Source of the DNA: Hymenopus coronatus
Lineage: Eukaryota; Arthropoda; Insecta; Mantodea; Hymenopodidae
Length of the DNA stretch: 64,000 nt
Reading direction: 5' to 3'
NCBI GenBank assembly: GCA_030762935.1
Contig: CM060880.1
Location: 17,353,001 to 17,417,000, forward strand
Positions 22,673 through 34,285 of the stretch are shown here, piece by piece. Position numbers and translations under genes: made by a program. The notes below the pieces were generated by a model. That model made no database searches. It saw only the letters and a list, made by a program, of their open reading frames with translations, and was not told the origin of the DNA. The number at the start of each line of letters is the position of its first letter. Position 1 is the stretch's first letter.

Positions 22673-22739
22673 TTTTTTACATACAAATACACAGCCATAC
22701 GCATTTAGAAACACCCATGCCCGAGGCGATCCCGGGCGC

Positions 22740-22935
22740 CACGAAGCACCAAAGCTGGGCGCTTCGGAGCCCGAAACTGAGCTTTAATCACCTGTCTACT
22801 GCGCAAAGGGGTCCCGGGTTCGATTCCAGTTGGGTAGTATGAACTTCTCTCTAGTCCAGATTACTACCTATCCTCCCGAGAGTGTGAAAGTATGAATGCG
22901 ATAGTAATCTATTGATATCAGTATAAGAATTAACA
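22740..22935 (+). mobile_element. SINE-B-like copy
   Basis: tRNA-like B-box in GGTCCCGGGTTCGATTCCAG, then GGTAGTATGAACTTCTCTC and CTACCTATCCTCCCGAGAG, matching the SINE-B body at 26.4 and 51.9 kb. Confidence 0.55.
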
Positions 22936-23017
22936 GCAATATCTTCAAAAGTAACTGCCGGCGATAGAACCATTTTGGGGTACAAACGGAGCTGTAAAAC
23001 ATATAGATCTCATGGAC

Positions 23018-23177
23018 ACAATTTATATTTTATATATTTTGTATACATAATACTATCCTCAAATGGGAAGTTGTTATTCATTTTTCACGCAGTCGTGCAC
23101 AATTTATATTTTATATATTTTGTATACATAATACTATCCTCAAATGGGAAGTTGTTATTCATTTTTCACGCAGTCAT
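23018..23177 (+). repeat. Exact ~80-bp tandem duplication
   Basis: CACAATTTATATTTTATATA to TTTTTCACGCAGTC occurs twice head-to-tail (starts at about 23,018 and 23,098) with no visible mismatch, indicating a recent event. Confidence 0.85.
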
Positions 23178-23189
23178 GCAAAGAACTTG

Positions 23190-23548
23190 GAATCTCAAAG
23201 CCATGCCCATCCCATAGCGACAGGTGCTTTAAAAATCTAACTCACTATGCCTAATACATATATGATAATACGAAATGAGAACCTTAAAGGTTATCTGGAT
23301 TAGCACGAAGAGTGAGTCATGTGAATGAAACATCAAATTTTTGTTTTACTTTCTGTAGCACGTATGTACAAATATACATAGTAGAGAGAGAAAATTCTGT
23401 ATTCCACCCAAAAATTCCATACCGAGATTTCACTTAAAATTAAGAGTAGAGCATAAGAAAATCAAAATCTTAAACATATATACCTATAATTGAACACACA
23501 CAAATTATAAATATTGTTTTGAGATCCCCTATATCAAAAAAAAATTGT
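23190..23548 (+). repeat. HT element pieces: 3' end then 5' end in tandem
   Basis: The 3' end (ATCCCATAGCGACAGG to GAATGAAACATCAAATTTTT) is followed by a 5' end (TTTACTTTCTGTAGCACG to GAGATCCCCTATATC) carrying a short insertion. Confidence 0.65.
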
Positions 23549-24262
23549 GTGTCACACTCACATGGCTTTCCTTAGCTACTCTACAAACAATCGTCTTACA
23601 AAAATAATTCTTCTTTCACACCATGCTAATCGAGATAAACATTAGCAGAATTTTGTTACTTAGTTCCTTATAAGTAGACTGGAACTAAGGAAATCACTAG
23701 GGTGTAGTGATAGTCAAATGTTTTAAAAGCTGTCGTTATACGATTGTCATTGCAAATCGCCTCTTTGCTTGGCCAGAAATAGAACAAAAGAAAAACAAAC
23801 ACTTCCATCTGTGAAAAGTATAAGTACATCACAACTAAAAATAATAACAAGGAATACCTCTAAAACGGTACGTTCCACGAAAATAATGTATGTGAGATAA
23901 CTTGTGTATTTTAACGAGATCTACATTTTTTTGTATGGTAAGCTTTTTTTCTATCTCTTACAGTTTACTAGTTACTCTAAATTAAGCAAAATTCATCCAG
24001 AATAAACAGGTCTTTAGAAGCTATTCCCAGAAAATTCAAGATATACATTTTATTTGTGATAGAAAGGGCTTTGATGTGTGATATTTTAGTAAAAATCGTT
24101 AGAGCTATTTTAAAAAACGAAATTTTCGAAACATTTTCCATGTAAAGGGTAGTTAGGGGTGGGGGGATTTTCTTGAAAATCTTCGTGTTGCATCCTTGGA
24201 AGATACCAAACTTAAATACCAATTTGGTATCTAACCGTCTTTTCGTTTTTGAGTTATGCTGT

Positions 24263-24320
<58 letters not shown>

Positions 24321-24470
24321 TCGGACCTGTTTCTTAAAATGCTTTTTATTGGACTCAGGGGGTCCTAAAACATGTATTTCCGGTGAAATCTCGACATGAA
24401 ATTTTTGGGTGGAATACAATACTTCTCTATTCCTATGTACGTTGTACATAAGGGGCTAGAGAAAGTAAAA
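23549..24470 (-). repeat. HT element, full length (~920 bp)
   Basis: Runs from GTGTGTCACACTCACATGGC to the hairpin and GGGGCTAGAGAAAGTAAAAA. A CA repeat of about 56 bases lies at the usual site. Confidence 0.85.
24264..24320. repeat. (CA)n microsatellite inside an HT element
   Basis: CA run with one T interruption near 24,293, between GAGTTATGCTGTC and the TCGGACCTGTTTCT block. Confidence 0.9.
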
Positions 24471-25060
24471 ATGGAAGTAGTTCTGTTTGTGTATATGCGT
24501 GTGGGTGTACAGCATAGTTGAAAAACAAAAAGTCGGTTAATGCAAACCCGGTATTTAACTCCAGTATCTTCCAAAGTTGTGATACGAAGATTTTCAAGAA
24601 AATCCTCACACCCCAAACTACACCTCATAAATGACTGCAACGAGTTTGATTAAAATACCATATGTTTAAGACATTTTAATGAGAAACTAAATGTATATCT
24701 TGGAGTAGCCTCTGAAGACCTCATTCTGGATGAATTTTGTATAATTGCTTACTACCGAAAATAGTATAGATTTCGTTAAAACACAATTTATGTAGGATTA
24801 TCTGTTTCCAAGATATTCTTTGATATTGATTCCAATTTTAAACTGCTTAAACTTTTCTCAATTGGGAAGTATTCTTTCGTTTCATAGCTATTTTATTAGA
24901 CTCCTAACCACGCAAAGAAAACCTTGTTTCAATTTTTTTACATATCCATAGTTTTTAAAAAGATTTGAATGTCAGTTTAGCCTAGTGTAATCCCTTATTT
25001 CCCTTCTCCTTAAAAGAAATCAAGTAATAAGAAAATTCTGCTAATATTTATCTCGATTGG
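24471..25060 (+). repeat. HT element, 5' truncated
   Basis: Begins at the GT site (GTTTGTGTATATGCGTG) and runs through the 3' blocks to TTATCTCGATTGGTAG; the terminal tail is lost. Confidence 0.7.
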
Positions 25061-25065
25061 TAGAA

Positions 25066-25857
25066 AAAAAAAATAATCTGCCTTTCTCTACATCTCTGCA
25101 ATAAAAAGCTTGTGCTTCTATTTACTTCATGCTAATCGAGAAAAAAATAGCAGAAATAGTCTTATTACTTGCTTCCTTGTAAGTAGAAGCGAAATAAGGG
25201 AGTACATTAGGTTAAAGTTCCTTTGTTTGTATGGACAGGAGTTGACATTGCTGTATGAGAAAAGTACAAGTTTTTATGGCTGAAACCAATAACAAGGAAT
25301 ATCTCAAAAACGACCAACTCCACGAAAAAAATGTATATAACATAAATTGTGTGTTTTAGCTTTACATTTTCTGTTAAGTTAGCTTTTGTCTATATTTTAC
25401 GGTTTAGCAATTATGCAAAATTCCGTAAAATTCATTCAGAAAAAGTAGTTTCCAGAGGCTATTACCAGAAAATTCAAGATATACATTTTATTTGTCATGT
25501 AAATATCCTTAATATGTATATATTAATCAAAATCGTTAGAGCCATTTTTGAGAAAATCAACATTTTCGAAATTTTTTCCATGTAAAGGGTAGTATGGTGT
25601 GGGGGAGAGGCGGTTTCTTGAAACTCTCCGTGTCGCATCCTTGGAAGATACCAAATTTAAATAACAAGTTTAGTATTTAACGGTCTTTTTGTTTTTGAGC
25701 TATGCTGGATCTTTTCTTAAAAATGCTTCCCCCCCCTTTTTGTGGATATATGGGACACTAAAACATATATTTCTGTTGAAATCTTGGTATCGAATTTTTG
25801 GGTGGAATGCAATAACTTCTCTATACACTATGTGCATAGTGCGTATAGGGAAAGTAA
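25066..25857 (-). repeat. HT element, near full length
   Basis: Runs from CTGCCTTTCTCTACATCTCT to the hairpin at 25,820-25,852 and AGGGAAAGTAAT. The GT tract is absent. Confidence 0.85.
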
Positions 25858-26330
25858 TTGGAAAGAGCCATTCCATGACATTACTGAGATGGAGGAATGC
25901 GCTTGTATGTTTGTTTCTGCTTCGGAGGTAGGGGACCGTGAACTAGGACATGACGGGAACATACACCATACTGCCCACGTGACGTCACCCGCCCTCGTGT
26001 TATTTTCTAGTAACAAGATACATCTGCTACGTTTTTTATAACGTGAACTGAATTAGATGCTTCCTCCATAGAAACCGCAGTCACTTGTTTGGTCAACTTC
26101 CATTTCGTGCATGAGGTGTTTACTTTCAGCATATCAATTAACTTAAGTATTTCGCTTCCAGTTGTCATACCGTACTCCTGGCCAGGTTACCAGATCCCTA
26201 GACAACCAGCAGGGTTGTCGAGGTTGTCTACAAATAGTTGTTTTGCTGCCGGACTTTCCAATCCGTCAACTGTTCTATTCCTGGATTACAAGCGGACCTC
26301 TGCATAATCCTCGACACTTCTGTCACTCAA
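25858..26330. other. Unassigned sequence with an E-box/CRE composite
   Basis: CCCACGTGACGTCACCC at about 25,974-25,990 overlaps a CACGTG E-box with a TGACGTCA CRE palindrome. No exon was recognised nearby. Confidence 0.4.
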
Positions 26331-26364
26331 CTTTTTACCTTACCCTGTACAAACAATTCTTACT

Positions 26365-26518
26365 TCGGCTGCCTCCGTGGTCAGCAAGCTGACTTCTCAC
26401 CAGGGGGTCTCAGGTTCGATACCTTGCTGGGGAGGGAAAATTTTTCTTTAACCAGAATTATCCACTATCCCCCACAGACTCTAGAAGTATGAATTAGAGT
26501 GAGCGTGTGTTTAATTAT
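26365..26518 (+). mobile_element. SINE-B copy with tRNA-like head
   Basis: CTCCGTGGTCAGCAAGCTGA (A-box-like) and GGGTCTCAGGTTCGATACCT (B-box) precede the B body, GGAGGGAAAATTTTTCTTTA then AACCAGAATTATCCACTATC. Confidence 0.7.
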
Positions 26519-26776
26519 ATAAACATCTGATGTGCGCCATACTGCATCATTGTAACAAATTATTGCTAATAAGCTCATTCTTATGTCTACTTCATGATAA
26601 TCGAGATAAAAATTACCAGAACCAGTCTTGTTACTTAGTTCCTTATAAGTAGAAGGGAAATAAGAGAAAACATTAGGTTAAACCGACAGTCAAATGTTTT
26701 AAAAGCAGGTTGCTATGGGGCTGAAATCTTTCTTTTGCGTGGCCAGGGGTTGCCAAGTTCCGTATGACAAAAATAT

Positions 26777-26884
26777 CCCTTATCCTGAGAAGACGAATGT
26801 CAAGAAACTTCTAGCTCCATGGACCCCGAGATCATTTGAGCATCATTTCACCAATTTCATTCATCGTCCGATATGACCAACCAA
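26777..26884 (+). mobile_element. SINE-A 3' body fragment inside an HT element
   Basis: CCCTTATCCTGAGAAGACGA to TCATCGTCCGATATGACCAA matches 21,270-21,375; the head and tail are missing. Confidence 0.75.
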
Positions 26885-27135
26885 GGCTATTCCCAGAAAA
26901 CTCAAGATATACATTTTATTTGGCGTGTAAATATCTTTAATATGAGCAATTTTAATCAAAGTCGTTAGAGCCAATTTTGAGAAAACCAGTTTTCGAAAAA
27001 TGTTCCATGTAAAGGGTAGTTGGGGGTGGGGGGATTTTCTTGAAAATCTTTGTGTCGCATTCTTGGAAGATATCAAACTTAAATACCAAGTTTGGTATTT
27101 AACTGTCTTTTTGTTTTTGAACTAATCTGTCTACA

Positions 27136-27172
<37 letters not shown>

Positions 27173-27177
27173 ACACA
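27136..27177. repeat. (CA)n microsatellite inside an HT element
   Basis: About 20 CA units at the family's GT/CA site. Confidence 0.9.
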
Positions 27178-27342
27178 AAAGGATCTTTATAAAAAAAAAA
27201 ATTGGATTCAGGGGAACCCAACACACGTATTTGCGGTGAAATCTTGGTATCGAATTTTTGGGTGCAATACTTATGTACATAGTACATGTAGCGAAAGTAA
27301 ATATAAAATAAATCTGATGTGATGTCAGTATTTGCTATTTTT

Positions 27343-27422
27343 AACCGAACAGGATGGTTCAGGTGATTTCGTCTGTGGGCCGTATTCAGTCGGAAGTCCA
27401 GGTTCGCCTCCCTGACCCATGC
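27343..27422 (+). mobile_element. tRNA-like SINE head
   Basis: CCGAACAGGATGGTTCAGGT and B-box-like AGTCCAGGTTCGCCTCC. Short, with no recognisable body; possibly the same type as 29,785-29,860. Confidence 0.35.
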
Positions 27423-27423
27423 T

Positions 27424-28272
27424 TTTTACTTTCTCTAGCCCCGTATGAACAATGTACATAGTGCATAGAGAAAGTATTGTATTCTACCCAAAAATTCGAT
27501 ACCGAGATTTCACCGAAAATCAGCATTTTCAGAAAAACGTCTTTCACGCCCAATATAGAATGGGGCGCTGAGAACCACAGCAGTTAAAGAGCGTCTGTCT
27601 GTGGACAGTATAGCTCAAAAACGAAAAGATGGCCAAATACCAAACTTGGTATTTAAGTTTGGTATTTTCCAAAGATGCGACACGAAGATTTTGAAGAAAA
27701 TCTCTCCACCCCAAACTACCCTTCACATGGAAACATTTTCGAAAATTTTGTTTTTCTTAAAAATAGCTCTAACGAATTTGATTAAAATGCCACACATTAA
27801 AGCCACTCGTATCACAAAATAAAATGTGTGCCTTCAATTTTCTGGGAATAACTTCTGAAGACGTGTTTATTCTGGATGAATTTTGCATAACTAGTAAAAA
27901 CCGTAAGAGGTAGACATTTTTGTTTTATTAGTTTACCGCTTTTGAGTTATTCCTTGCTATTAGTTTTGATTTTAAAGAACGTATACTTTTCTCAGACAGG
28001 AAATGTCGGTTTTTCTTTTGTTCTACTCTTGACCAAGCAAAGACGCGATTTGCAATGACAATCGCATAACGACAGCGTTTTGAAACATATGACTATCACT
28101 TAAGCCTAACGCATTCCTTTAGTTCCCTTCTATGTGCTTGTAAGGAAGCAAGTAGTAAGAACATTCTGTTAATGTTTTTCTCGATTAGCATGTGTAGAAA
28201 GAAGATCAATCGTTTGTAAGAAGTGTGTGTGTAGAGCAGCTAGAGAAAGTCAACACATCAGATTTTTTTTTA
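27424..28272 (+). repeat. HT element, full length, with SINE-D fragment
   Basis: Runs from TTTACTTTCTCTAGCCCCG to GAGAAAGTCAACACATCAG. A SINE-D piece (CTTTCACGCCCAATATAG to AAAGAGCGTC, 27,540-27,597) replaces the GT-site region. Confidence 0.8.
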
Positions 28273-28474
28273 TCAGGAGGGAAGCGGGCGTGCGATTGCG
28301 ACCCAAGCATGCCCGGTTAATCTGATGACCTTGTATAAATTCCTAATTTAATTACCTACTGTTTACAGTGAAAGTTATATCAGCTTGTTAATTAGTGTAT
28401 TTATCGTGCAGAAGGTGGCGCTACTGTTTCAGAAACCAAATGTAGCAGATAAGATAGCTGCTGGAATCCGTTTT

Positions 28475-29472
28475 ATAAAAATCTGGTGTGTTCCCTTCAC
28501 ATGTCTTTCTCTACATCTCTGTAACAAATTATTGCTAATAAGCTTATTCTTCTATCTACTTCATGATAAACACTAGCAGAAATTCTCCTTATTACTTGGT
28601 TCCTTGTAAGTAGAAGGGCAAAAATCTAATCTGTTCCATTCACATGCTGTTCTTTAGCTGTTTGGTAAACAAACCTTTTATTAAAAACATTAATTTGTTA
28701 TCTACATCATGCTAATCAAAATAAACATTAGCAGAATTAGTCTTGTTACATACTAGCTTCCTTGTAAGTAGAAGGGAAATAAGAAAATGCACAGGCCAAA
28801 GCGATAGTCTCGTCCGTTAAAAGCTGGTCACTATGTAGAACAATTAAAATTCCAATATATTTGCTTACCAGGAGTAAACAAATAAGAAAATGAAAAAAAA
28901 ATGTCTTCCCGTTTGAGAAACCTTTAAGCGGCTTAAAGTTGAAACCAATAAATAATCCGGAATATCTCGAAAACGGTTAAGTGTGTGTTTTAATGACATA
29001 CAGTTTTTGTGTAGTAATTTTTTGTGTATCTCTTACGGTTTGCTAGTTATATAAAATGCATCCAGAATGAAGAGGTCTTCAGAGACTATTCCCACACAAT
29101 TCAAGATATACATTTTCATTTATCATAAAAATATATTAAACACAAGGTATTTTAATCAAAATCGTTAGAGCCATTTTTGAGAAAATCAGAATTTTCGAAA
29201 AACGTTTGGAGTTTGGGTGGATTTTTTTTATAAAAGCTTCGTGTCGCATCCTTTGAAAATACTCAATTTAAATACCAACTTTGGTTTAACGCTCTTTTCG
29301 TTTTTGAGCTGTCCACAGACACACACGAACCTTTTTCTAAAAAAAAAATATTTTTGGACACAATGGCCCTCAAACATGTATTTCCGGAAAAATCTCCGTA
29401 TCGAATTTTTGGAGGGAATACAATACCTTCTATATACACTATGTACATAGTACTGTAGAGAATGTAAAAAGC
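28475..29472 (-). repeat. HT elements: 3' piece then full copy in tandem
   Basis: The partial copy covers 28,475-28,620. The second runs from AAAAATCTAATCTGTTCCAT to the hairpin and TGTAGAGAATGTAAAAAG. Confidence 0.8.
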
Positions 29473-29925
29473 GTGTAATAAACAATACAAACAAAAGGCG
29501 TGTTCGGTGTGTAGAACGAGAATTCTCCTATAAGTTATAATTGGACTTCTGGTGCATAAGAAACTAAAGAAATTGCCTAGCAATTAAAATAAAATTATGT
29601 TTCAGTTCAGTAGAAAACTAAATTTTCGCACAGGATCCCTTAATTCAACATGATGGTGCACCTCCTCACTGGTCCAAAGATCTCTGTAATAACAGGGGAC
29701 AAGATATTAAAGCAAATGCGTATTTTTCTCTTGGATTGTGAATTAATTATACTTTCCACAACTTACACAATATTCTAATGCTTATTGTACCGAGCGGGAT
29801 GGCGAAAACGTCAATGGCTCGCATTTGGGAGGTCCTGCGATGAAATCCCGTGGGCTAACCAATCTGGTTGAAATTTTTAGTAACCACGTTTACCTAAGGT
29901 GAACTGGAACACTTACATGCACTAT
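29473..29925. other. Unassigned; weak tRNA-like segment
   Basis: CCGAGCGGGATGGCGAAAAC near 29,792 and GGGAGGTCCTGCGATGAAAT resemble a decayed tRNA-derived SINE head. No gene seen. Confidence 0.35.
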
Positions 29926-29929
29926 ACCT

Positions 29930-32900
29930 GGAGAGTTTTCATGGTAATTGGAACATAACCACGTGTGTGTGCGGTGTTTCCATGTAACTGGAACATAACC
30001 ACGTGTAGCTGCAGTGTTCCCATGGTAACTGGAACATAACCACATATACAATACATGCAGTGTTTCCATGTAACTGGAACATAACCACGTGTATGTGCGG
30101 TGTTTCCATGTAACTGGAACATAACCGCATGTACCTGCAGTGTTTCCATGTAACTGGAACATAACCACGTGTAGCTGCAGTGTTCCCATGGTAACTGGAA
30201 CATAACCACATATACAATACATGGAGTGTTTCCATGTAACTGGAACATAACCACGTGTATGTGCGGTGTTTCCATGTAACTGGAACATAACCGCATGTAC
30301 CTGCAGTGTTTCCATGTAACTGGAACATAACCACGTGTAGCTGCAGTGTTCCCATGGTAACTGGAACATAACCACATATACAATACATGCAGTGTTTCCA
30401 TGTAACTGGAACATAACCACGTGTATGTGCGGTGTTTCCATGTAACTGGAACATAACCGCATGTACCTGCAGTGTTCCCATGGTAACTGGAACATAACCA
30501 CATATACAATACATGCAATGCTTCCATGTAACTGGAACATAACCACGTGTACCTGCAGTGTTCCCATTGTAACTGGAACATAACCACGTGTACCTGGAGT
30601 GTTCCCATTGTAACAGGAACATAAAAACGTGTACCTGCAATGTTTCCATGTAACTGGAACATAACCACGTGTACCTGCAGTGTTCCCATTGTAACTGGAA
30701 CATAACCACGTGTACCTGCAATGTTCCCATTGTAACTGGAACATAAAAACGTGTACCTGCAGTGTTCCCATGGTAACTAGGACATAACCACATATACAAT
30801 ACATACAATGTTTCCATGTAACTGGAACATAACCATGTGTACCTGCAGTGTTCCCATTGTAACTGGAACATAAAAACGTGTACCTGCAGTGTTCCCATGG
30901 TAACTAGGACATAACCACATATACAATACATACAATGTTTCCATGTAACTGGAACATAACCATGTGTACCTGCAGTGTTCCCATGGTAACTAGGACATAA
31001 CCACATATACAATACATACAATGTTTCCATGTAACTGGAACATAACCACGTGTACCTGCAATGTTTCCATGTAACTGGAACATAACCACGTGTACCTGCA
31101 ATGTTTCCATGTAACTGGAACATAACCACGTGTATGTGCGGTGTTTCCATGTAACTGGAACATAACCGCGTGTACCTGCAGTGTTCCCATGGTAACTGGA
31201 ACATAACCACATATACAATACATGCAGTGTTTCCATGTAACTGGAACATAACCACGTGTATGTGCGGTGTTTCCATGTAACTGGAACATAACCGCATGTA
31301 CCTGCAGTGTTCCCATGTAACTGGAACATAACCACGTGTACCTGCAGTGTTCCCATGTAACTGGAACATAACCGCATGTACCTGCAGTGTTCCCATGTAA
31401 CTGGAACATAACCGCATGTACCTGCAGTGTTCCCATGTAACTGGAACATAACCACATATACAATACATGCAATGCTTCCATGTAACTGGAACATAACCAC
31501 GTGTACCTGCAGTGTTCCCATTGTAACAGGAACATAAAAACGTGTACCTGCAGTGTTCCCATTGTAACAGGAACATAAAAACGTGTACCTGCAATGTTTC
31601 CATGTAACTGGCACATAACCACGTGTACCTGGAGTGTTCCCATTGTAACAGGAACATAAAAACGTGTACCTGCAATGTTTCCATGTAACTGGAACATAAC
31701 CACGTGTACCTGCAATATTTCCATTGTAACTGGAACATAAAAACGTGTACCTGCAATGTTTCCATGTAACTGGAACATAACCACGTGTACCTGCAGTGTT
31801 CCCATTGTAACTGGAACATAACCACGTGTACCTGCAGTGTTCCCATTGTAACTGGAACATAAAAACGTGTACCTGCAGTGTTCCCATGGTAACTAGGACA
31901 TAACCATATATACAATACATGCAATGTTTCCATGTAACTGGAACATAACCACGTGTACCTGCAGTGTTCCCATGGTAACTGGAACATAACCACGTGTACC
32001 TGCAATGTTTCCATGTAACTGGAACATAACCACGTGTACCTGCAATGTTTCCATGTAACTGGAACATAACCACGTGTACCAGCAGTGTTCCCATGGTAAC
32101 TGGAACATAACCACGTGTAGCTACAGTGTTCCCATTGTAACTGGAACATAACCACGTGTACCAGCAGTGTTCCCATGGTAACTGGAACATAACCACGTGT
32201 AGCTACAGTGTTCCCATTGTAACTGGAACATAACCACGTGTAGCTACAGTGTTCCCATGGTAACTGGAACATAACCACGTGTACCTGCAATGTTTCCATG
32301 TAACTGGAACATAACCACGTGTACCTGCAATGTTTCCATGTAACTGGAACATAACCACGTGTACCTGCAATGTTTCCATGTAACTGGAACATAACCACGT
32401 GTACCAGCAGTGTTCCCATTGTAACTGGAACATAACCGCGTGTACCTGCAGTGTTCCCATTGTAACTGGAACATAACCACGTGTACCTGCAATGTTTCCA
32501 TGTAACTGGAACATAACCACGTGTAGCTGTAATGTTTCCATTGTAACTGGAACATAACCACGTGTACCTGCAATGTTTCCATGTAACTGGAACATAACCA
32601 CGTGTACCTGCAATATTTCCATTGTAACTGGAACATAACCACGTGTACCTGCAATGTTTCCATGTAACTGAACCACGTGTAGCTGCAGTGTTCCCATTGT
32701 AACTGGAACATAACCACGTGTACCTGCAATGTTTCCATGTAACTGGAACATAACCACGTGTACCTGCAATATTTCCATTGTAACTGGAACATAACCACGT
32801 GTACCTGCAATATTTCCATTGTAACTGGAACATAACCACTTGTACCTGCAATGTTTCCATGTAACTGAACCACGTGTAGCTGCAGTGTTCCCATTGTAAC

Positions 32901-33130
32901 TGGAACATAACCACGTGTACCTGCAATGTTTCCATGTAACTGGAACATAACCACGTGTAGCTGCAGTGTTCCCATGGTAACTGGAACATAACCGCGTGTA
33001 CCTGCAGTGTTCCTATTGTAACTGGAACATAACCACGTGTACCTGCAATGTTTCCATTGTAACTGGAACACAGCCTCATGTACCTGCAGTGTTTTCATGC
33101 AGCTGGAACATAAATATGTGTACCTGTAGT
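29930..33130. repeat. 40/41-bp minisatellite, ~3.2 kb, X-box plus E-box per unit
   Basis: Roughly 75-80 tandem units of the type GTGTTCCCATTGTAACTGG + AACATAACCACGTGTACCTGCA. Many units hold GTTCCCATGGTAAC or GTTTCCATGTAAC (RFX X-box-like) followed 11 bases later by CACGTG. Variant units (ACATATACAATACATGCA; TGTATGTGCGG) form a local higher-order repeat. The unit has no stop codon in any minus-strand frame, so very long open frames appear there that are repeat artefacts. Confidence 0.97.
30000..30497. repeat. 166-bp higher-order repeat within the minisatellite
   Basis: The marker unit CACGTGTAGCTGCAG begins at 30,000, 30,166 and 30,332, each followed by the same three variant units (ACATATACAATAC, GTGTATGTGCGG, CGCATGTACCTGCAG). 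The period is exactly 166 bases over three cycles. Confidence 0.8.
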
Positions 33131-33460
33131 TTTTCTTAGTAACCTCTTGCATCCTCAATGATACCATGGTATACAGATTGACCGAATCATGTAACCACGA
33201 AAACACGCGGATTTATTTGAAGCCTAACAGCCACGTGTGCACACAGCGTTGCCATGGTAAGCAAAACATAACCACTTGTACCCTCAGTGTTACCATGGTA
33301 GCCAGGTTTACTGAAGCAGATGACCATGGAAACCTACCGATGTACTAATGTAATGTGTACATGTATTAATTGTTTTCATGGTAACCGGAATACAACCACG
33401 TGATTTAAAGTGTTACCATGGTAACCATGTTGCATGAAGCCACAGAGCAGTAGCCAGGTT
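33131..33460. repeat. Degenerate edge of the X-box/E-box minisatellite
   Basis: Irregular units with GTTGCCATGGTAAGC, GTTACCATGGTAGCC, CATGGTAACCGGAATACAAC-CACGTG and GTTACCATGGTAACC, retaining the motif pair but not the period. Confidence 0.7.
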
Positions 33461-33824
33461 TGTGTGAAGTACGCAGAACGTAGGAATACGTGTAGGTTGA
33501 AGGATTGACCTGGTACTCACCTAAAATGGAATGACCCTGAGAGTCCTGTGGGCGACATCAACTTGCACAACACCTTGCTCAGTGTCTGCAGTCCGGAAGC
33601 TGCAAACACTTAGCGTGACGTCACAGATACATACCTTTCATGTGCGGTGTTCTAGAGGCATTTCCTCTCTCATTCCAACTTCACTCTGCTTTCTCAAACG
33701 TAATACTTTAATGTATATAAGTTAAAATAGCTTCCATCTTTGTTGTTTAAATGTCCCTTATTCAACGGCCAGACAAAGAAGTATAAAAACTCAGCCAACT
33801 CTGCTTCAAAGACTGCAAATAAGA
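33461..33824. other. Unassigned sequence, no gene seen
   Basis: No recognised repeat; short open frames only. Confidence 0.4.
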
Positions 33825-34285
33825 AAACTCTGACATAACTTTCTCTACATTTCTGTAACACATTACTGTTAAAAAGCTTATTCTTCCATGTACTTTATGA
33901 TAATCGAGATAATCATTAGCAGAAATTGGTTTATTAGGGTAAACTAGGCCAAACGGATATTCAAATATATAATCAAAGCTGGTTGTTATGAGAGTGAAAT
34001 TCAACTCTGTTTGTATTTGGCAAATTTCTGTAAGCAAAAAGTTAGTATTTCAAACTTCAAACAAATAACAAGAAATATCTCGAAAATAGTTATCTCCACA
34101 AAAAAAAAAAAAAAAAAAAAAAAAAATCCATGTAGAGGATAGTTTAGGTGGGGTATTTACTTGAAAATCCTTGTATTGGATCCTTAGAAGATGCTAAACT
34201 TAAATATCAAGTTTGATATTTAACCGACGTTGCGTTTTTTTAGTTAACGTGTTCACAGACATGTCCTTTTTCTAAAATTTTATTT
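33825..34285 (-). repeat. HT element, 5' end lost, internal deletion with A-run
   Basis: From ACTTTCTCTACATTTCTGTA through ATTAGCAGAAATTGG. An A-run (about 34,101-34,126) replaces the middle third, then the CCATGTAGAGGATAG block to TCACAGACATGTCC. Confidence 0.7.

Larger units (their letters stand above)
26520..27302 (-). repeat. HT element interrupted by a SINE-A fragment
   Basis: The inverted 3' part (26,520-26,776) is followed by a SINE-A piece and then the rest of the HT copy (26,885-27,302) to a decayed hairpin and GCGAAAGTAAATAT. HT sequence between the two is missing. Confidence 0.75.

Noticed and set aside
29939..33079. A minus-strand open frame of 1,046 codons, with several other long minus-strand frames overlapping it
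   Set aside because: It is the translation of the 40/41-bp minisatellite. The unit has no stop in any minus frame, so length carries no information. The product is a monotonous cycle of the same short peptides, and all three frames are open.
29930..33130. CRISPR-like array
   Set aside because: Units are direct tandem repeats without unique spacers, in a eukaryotic context.
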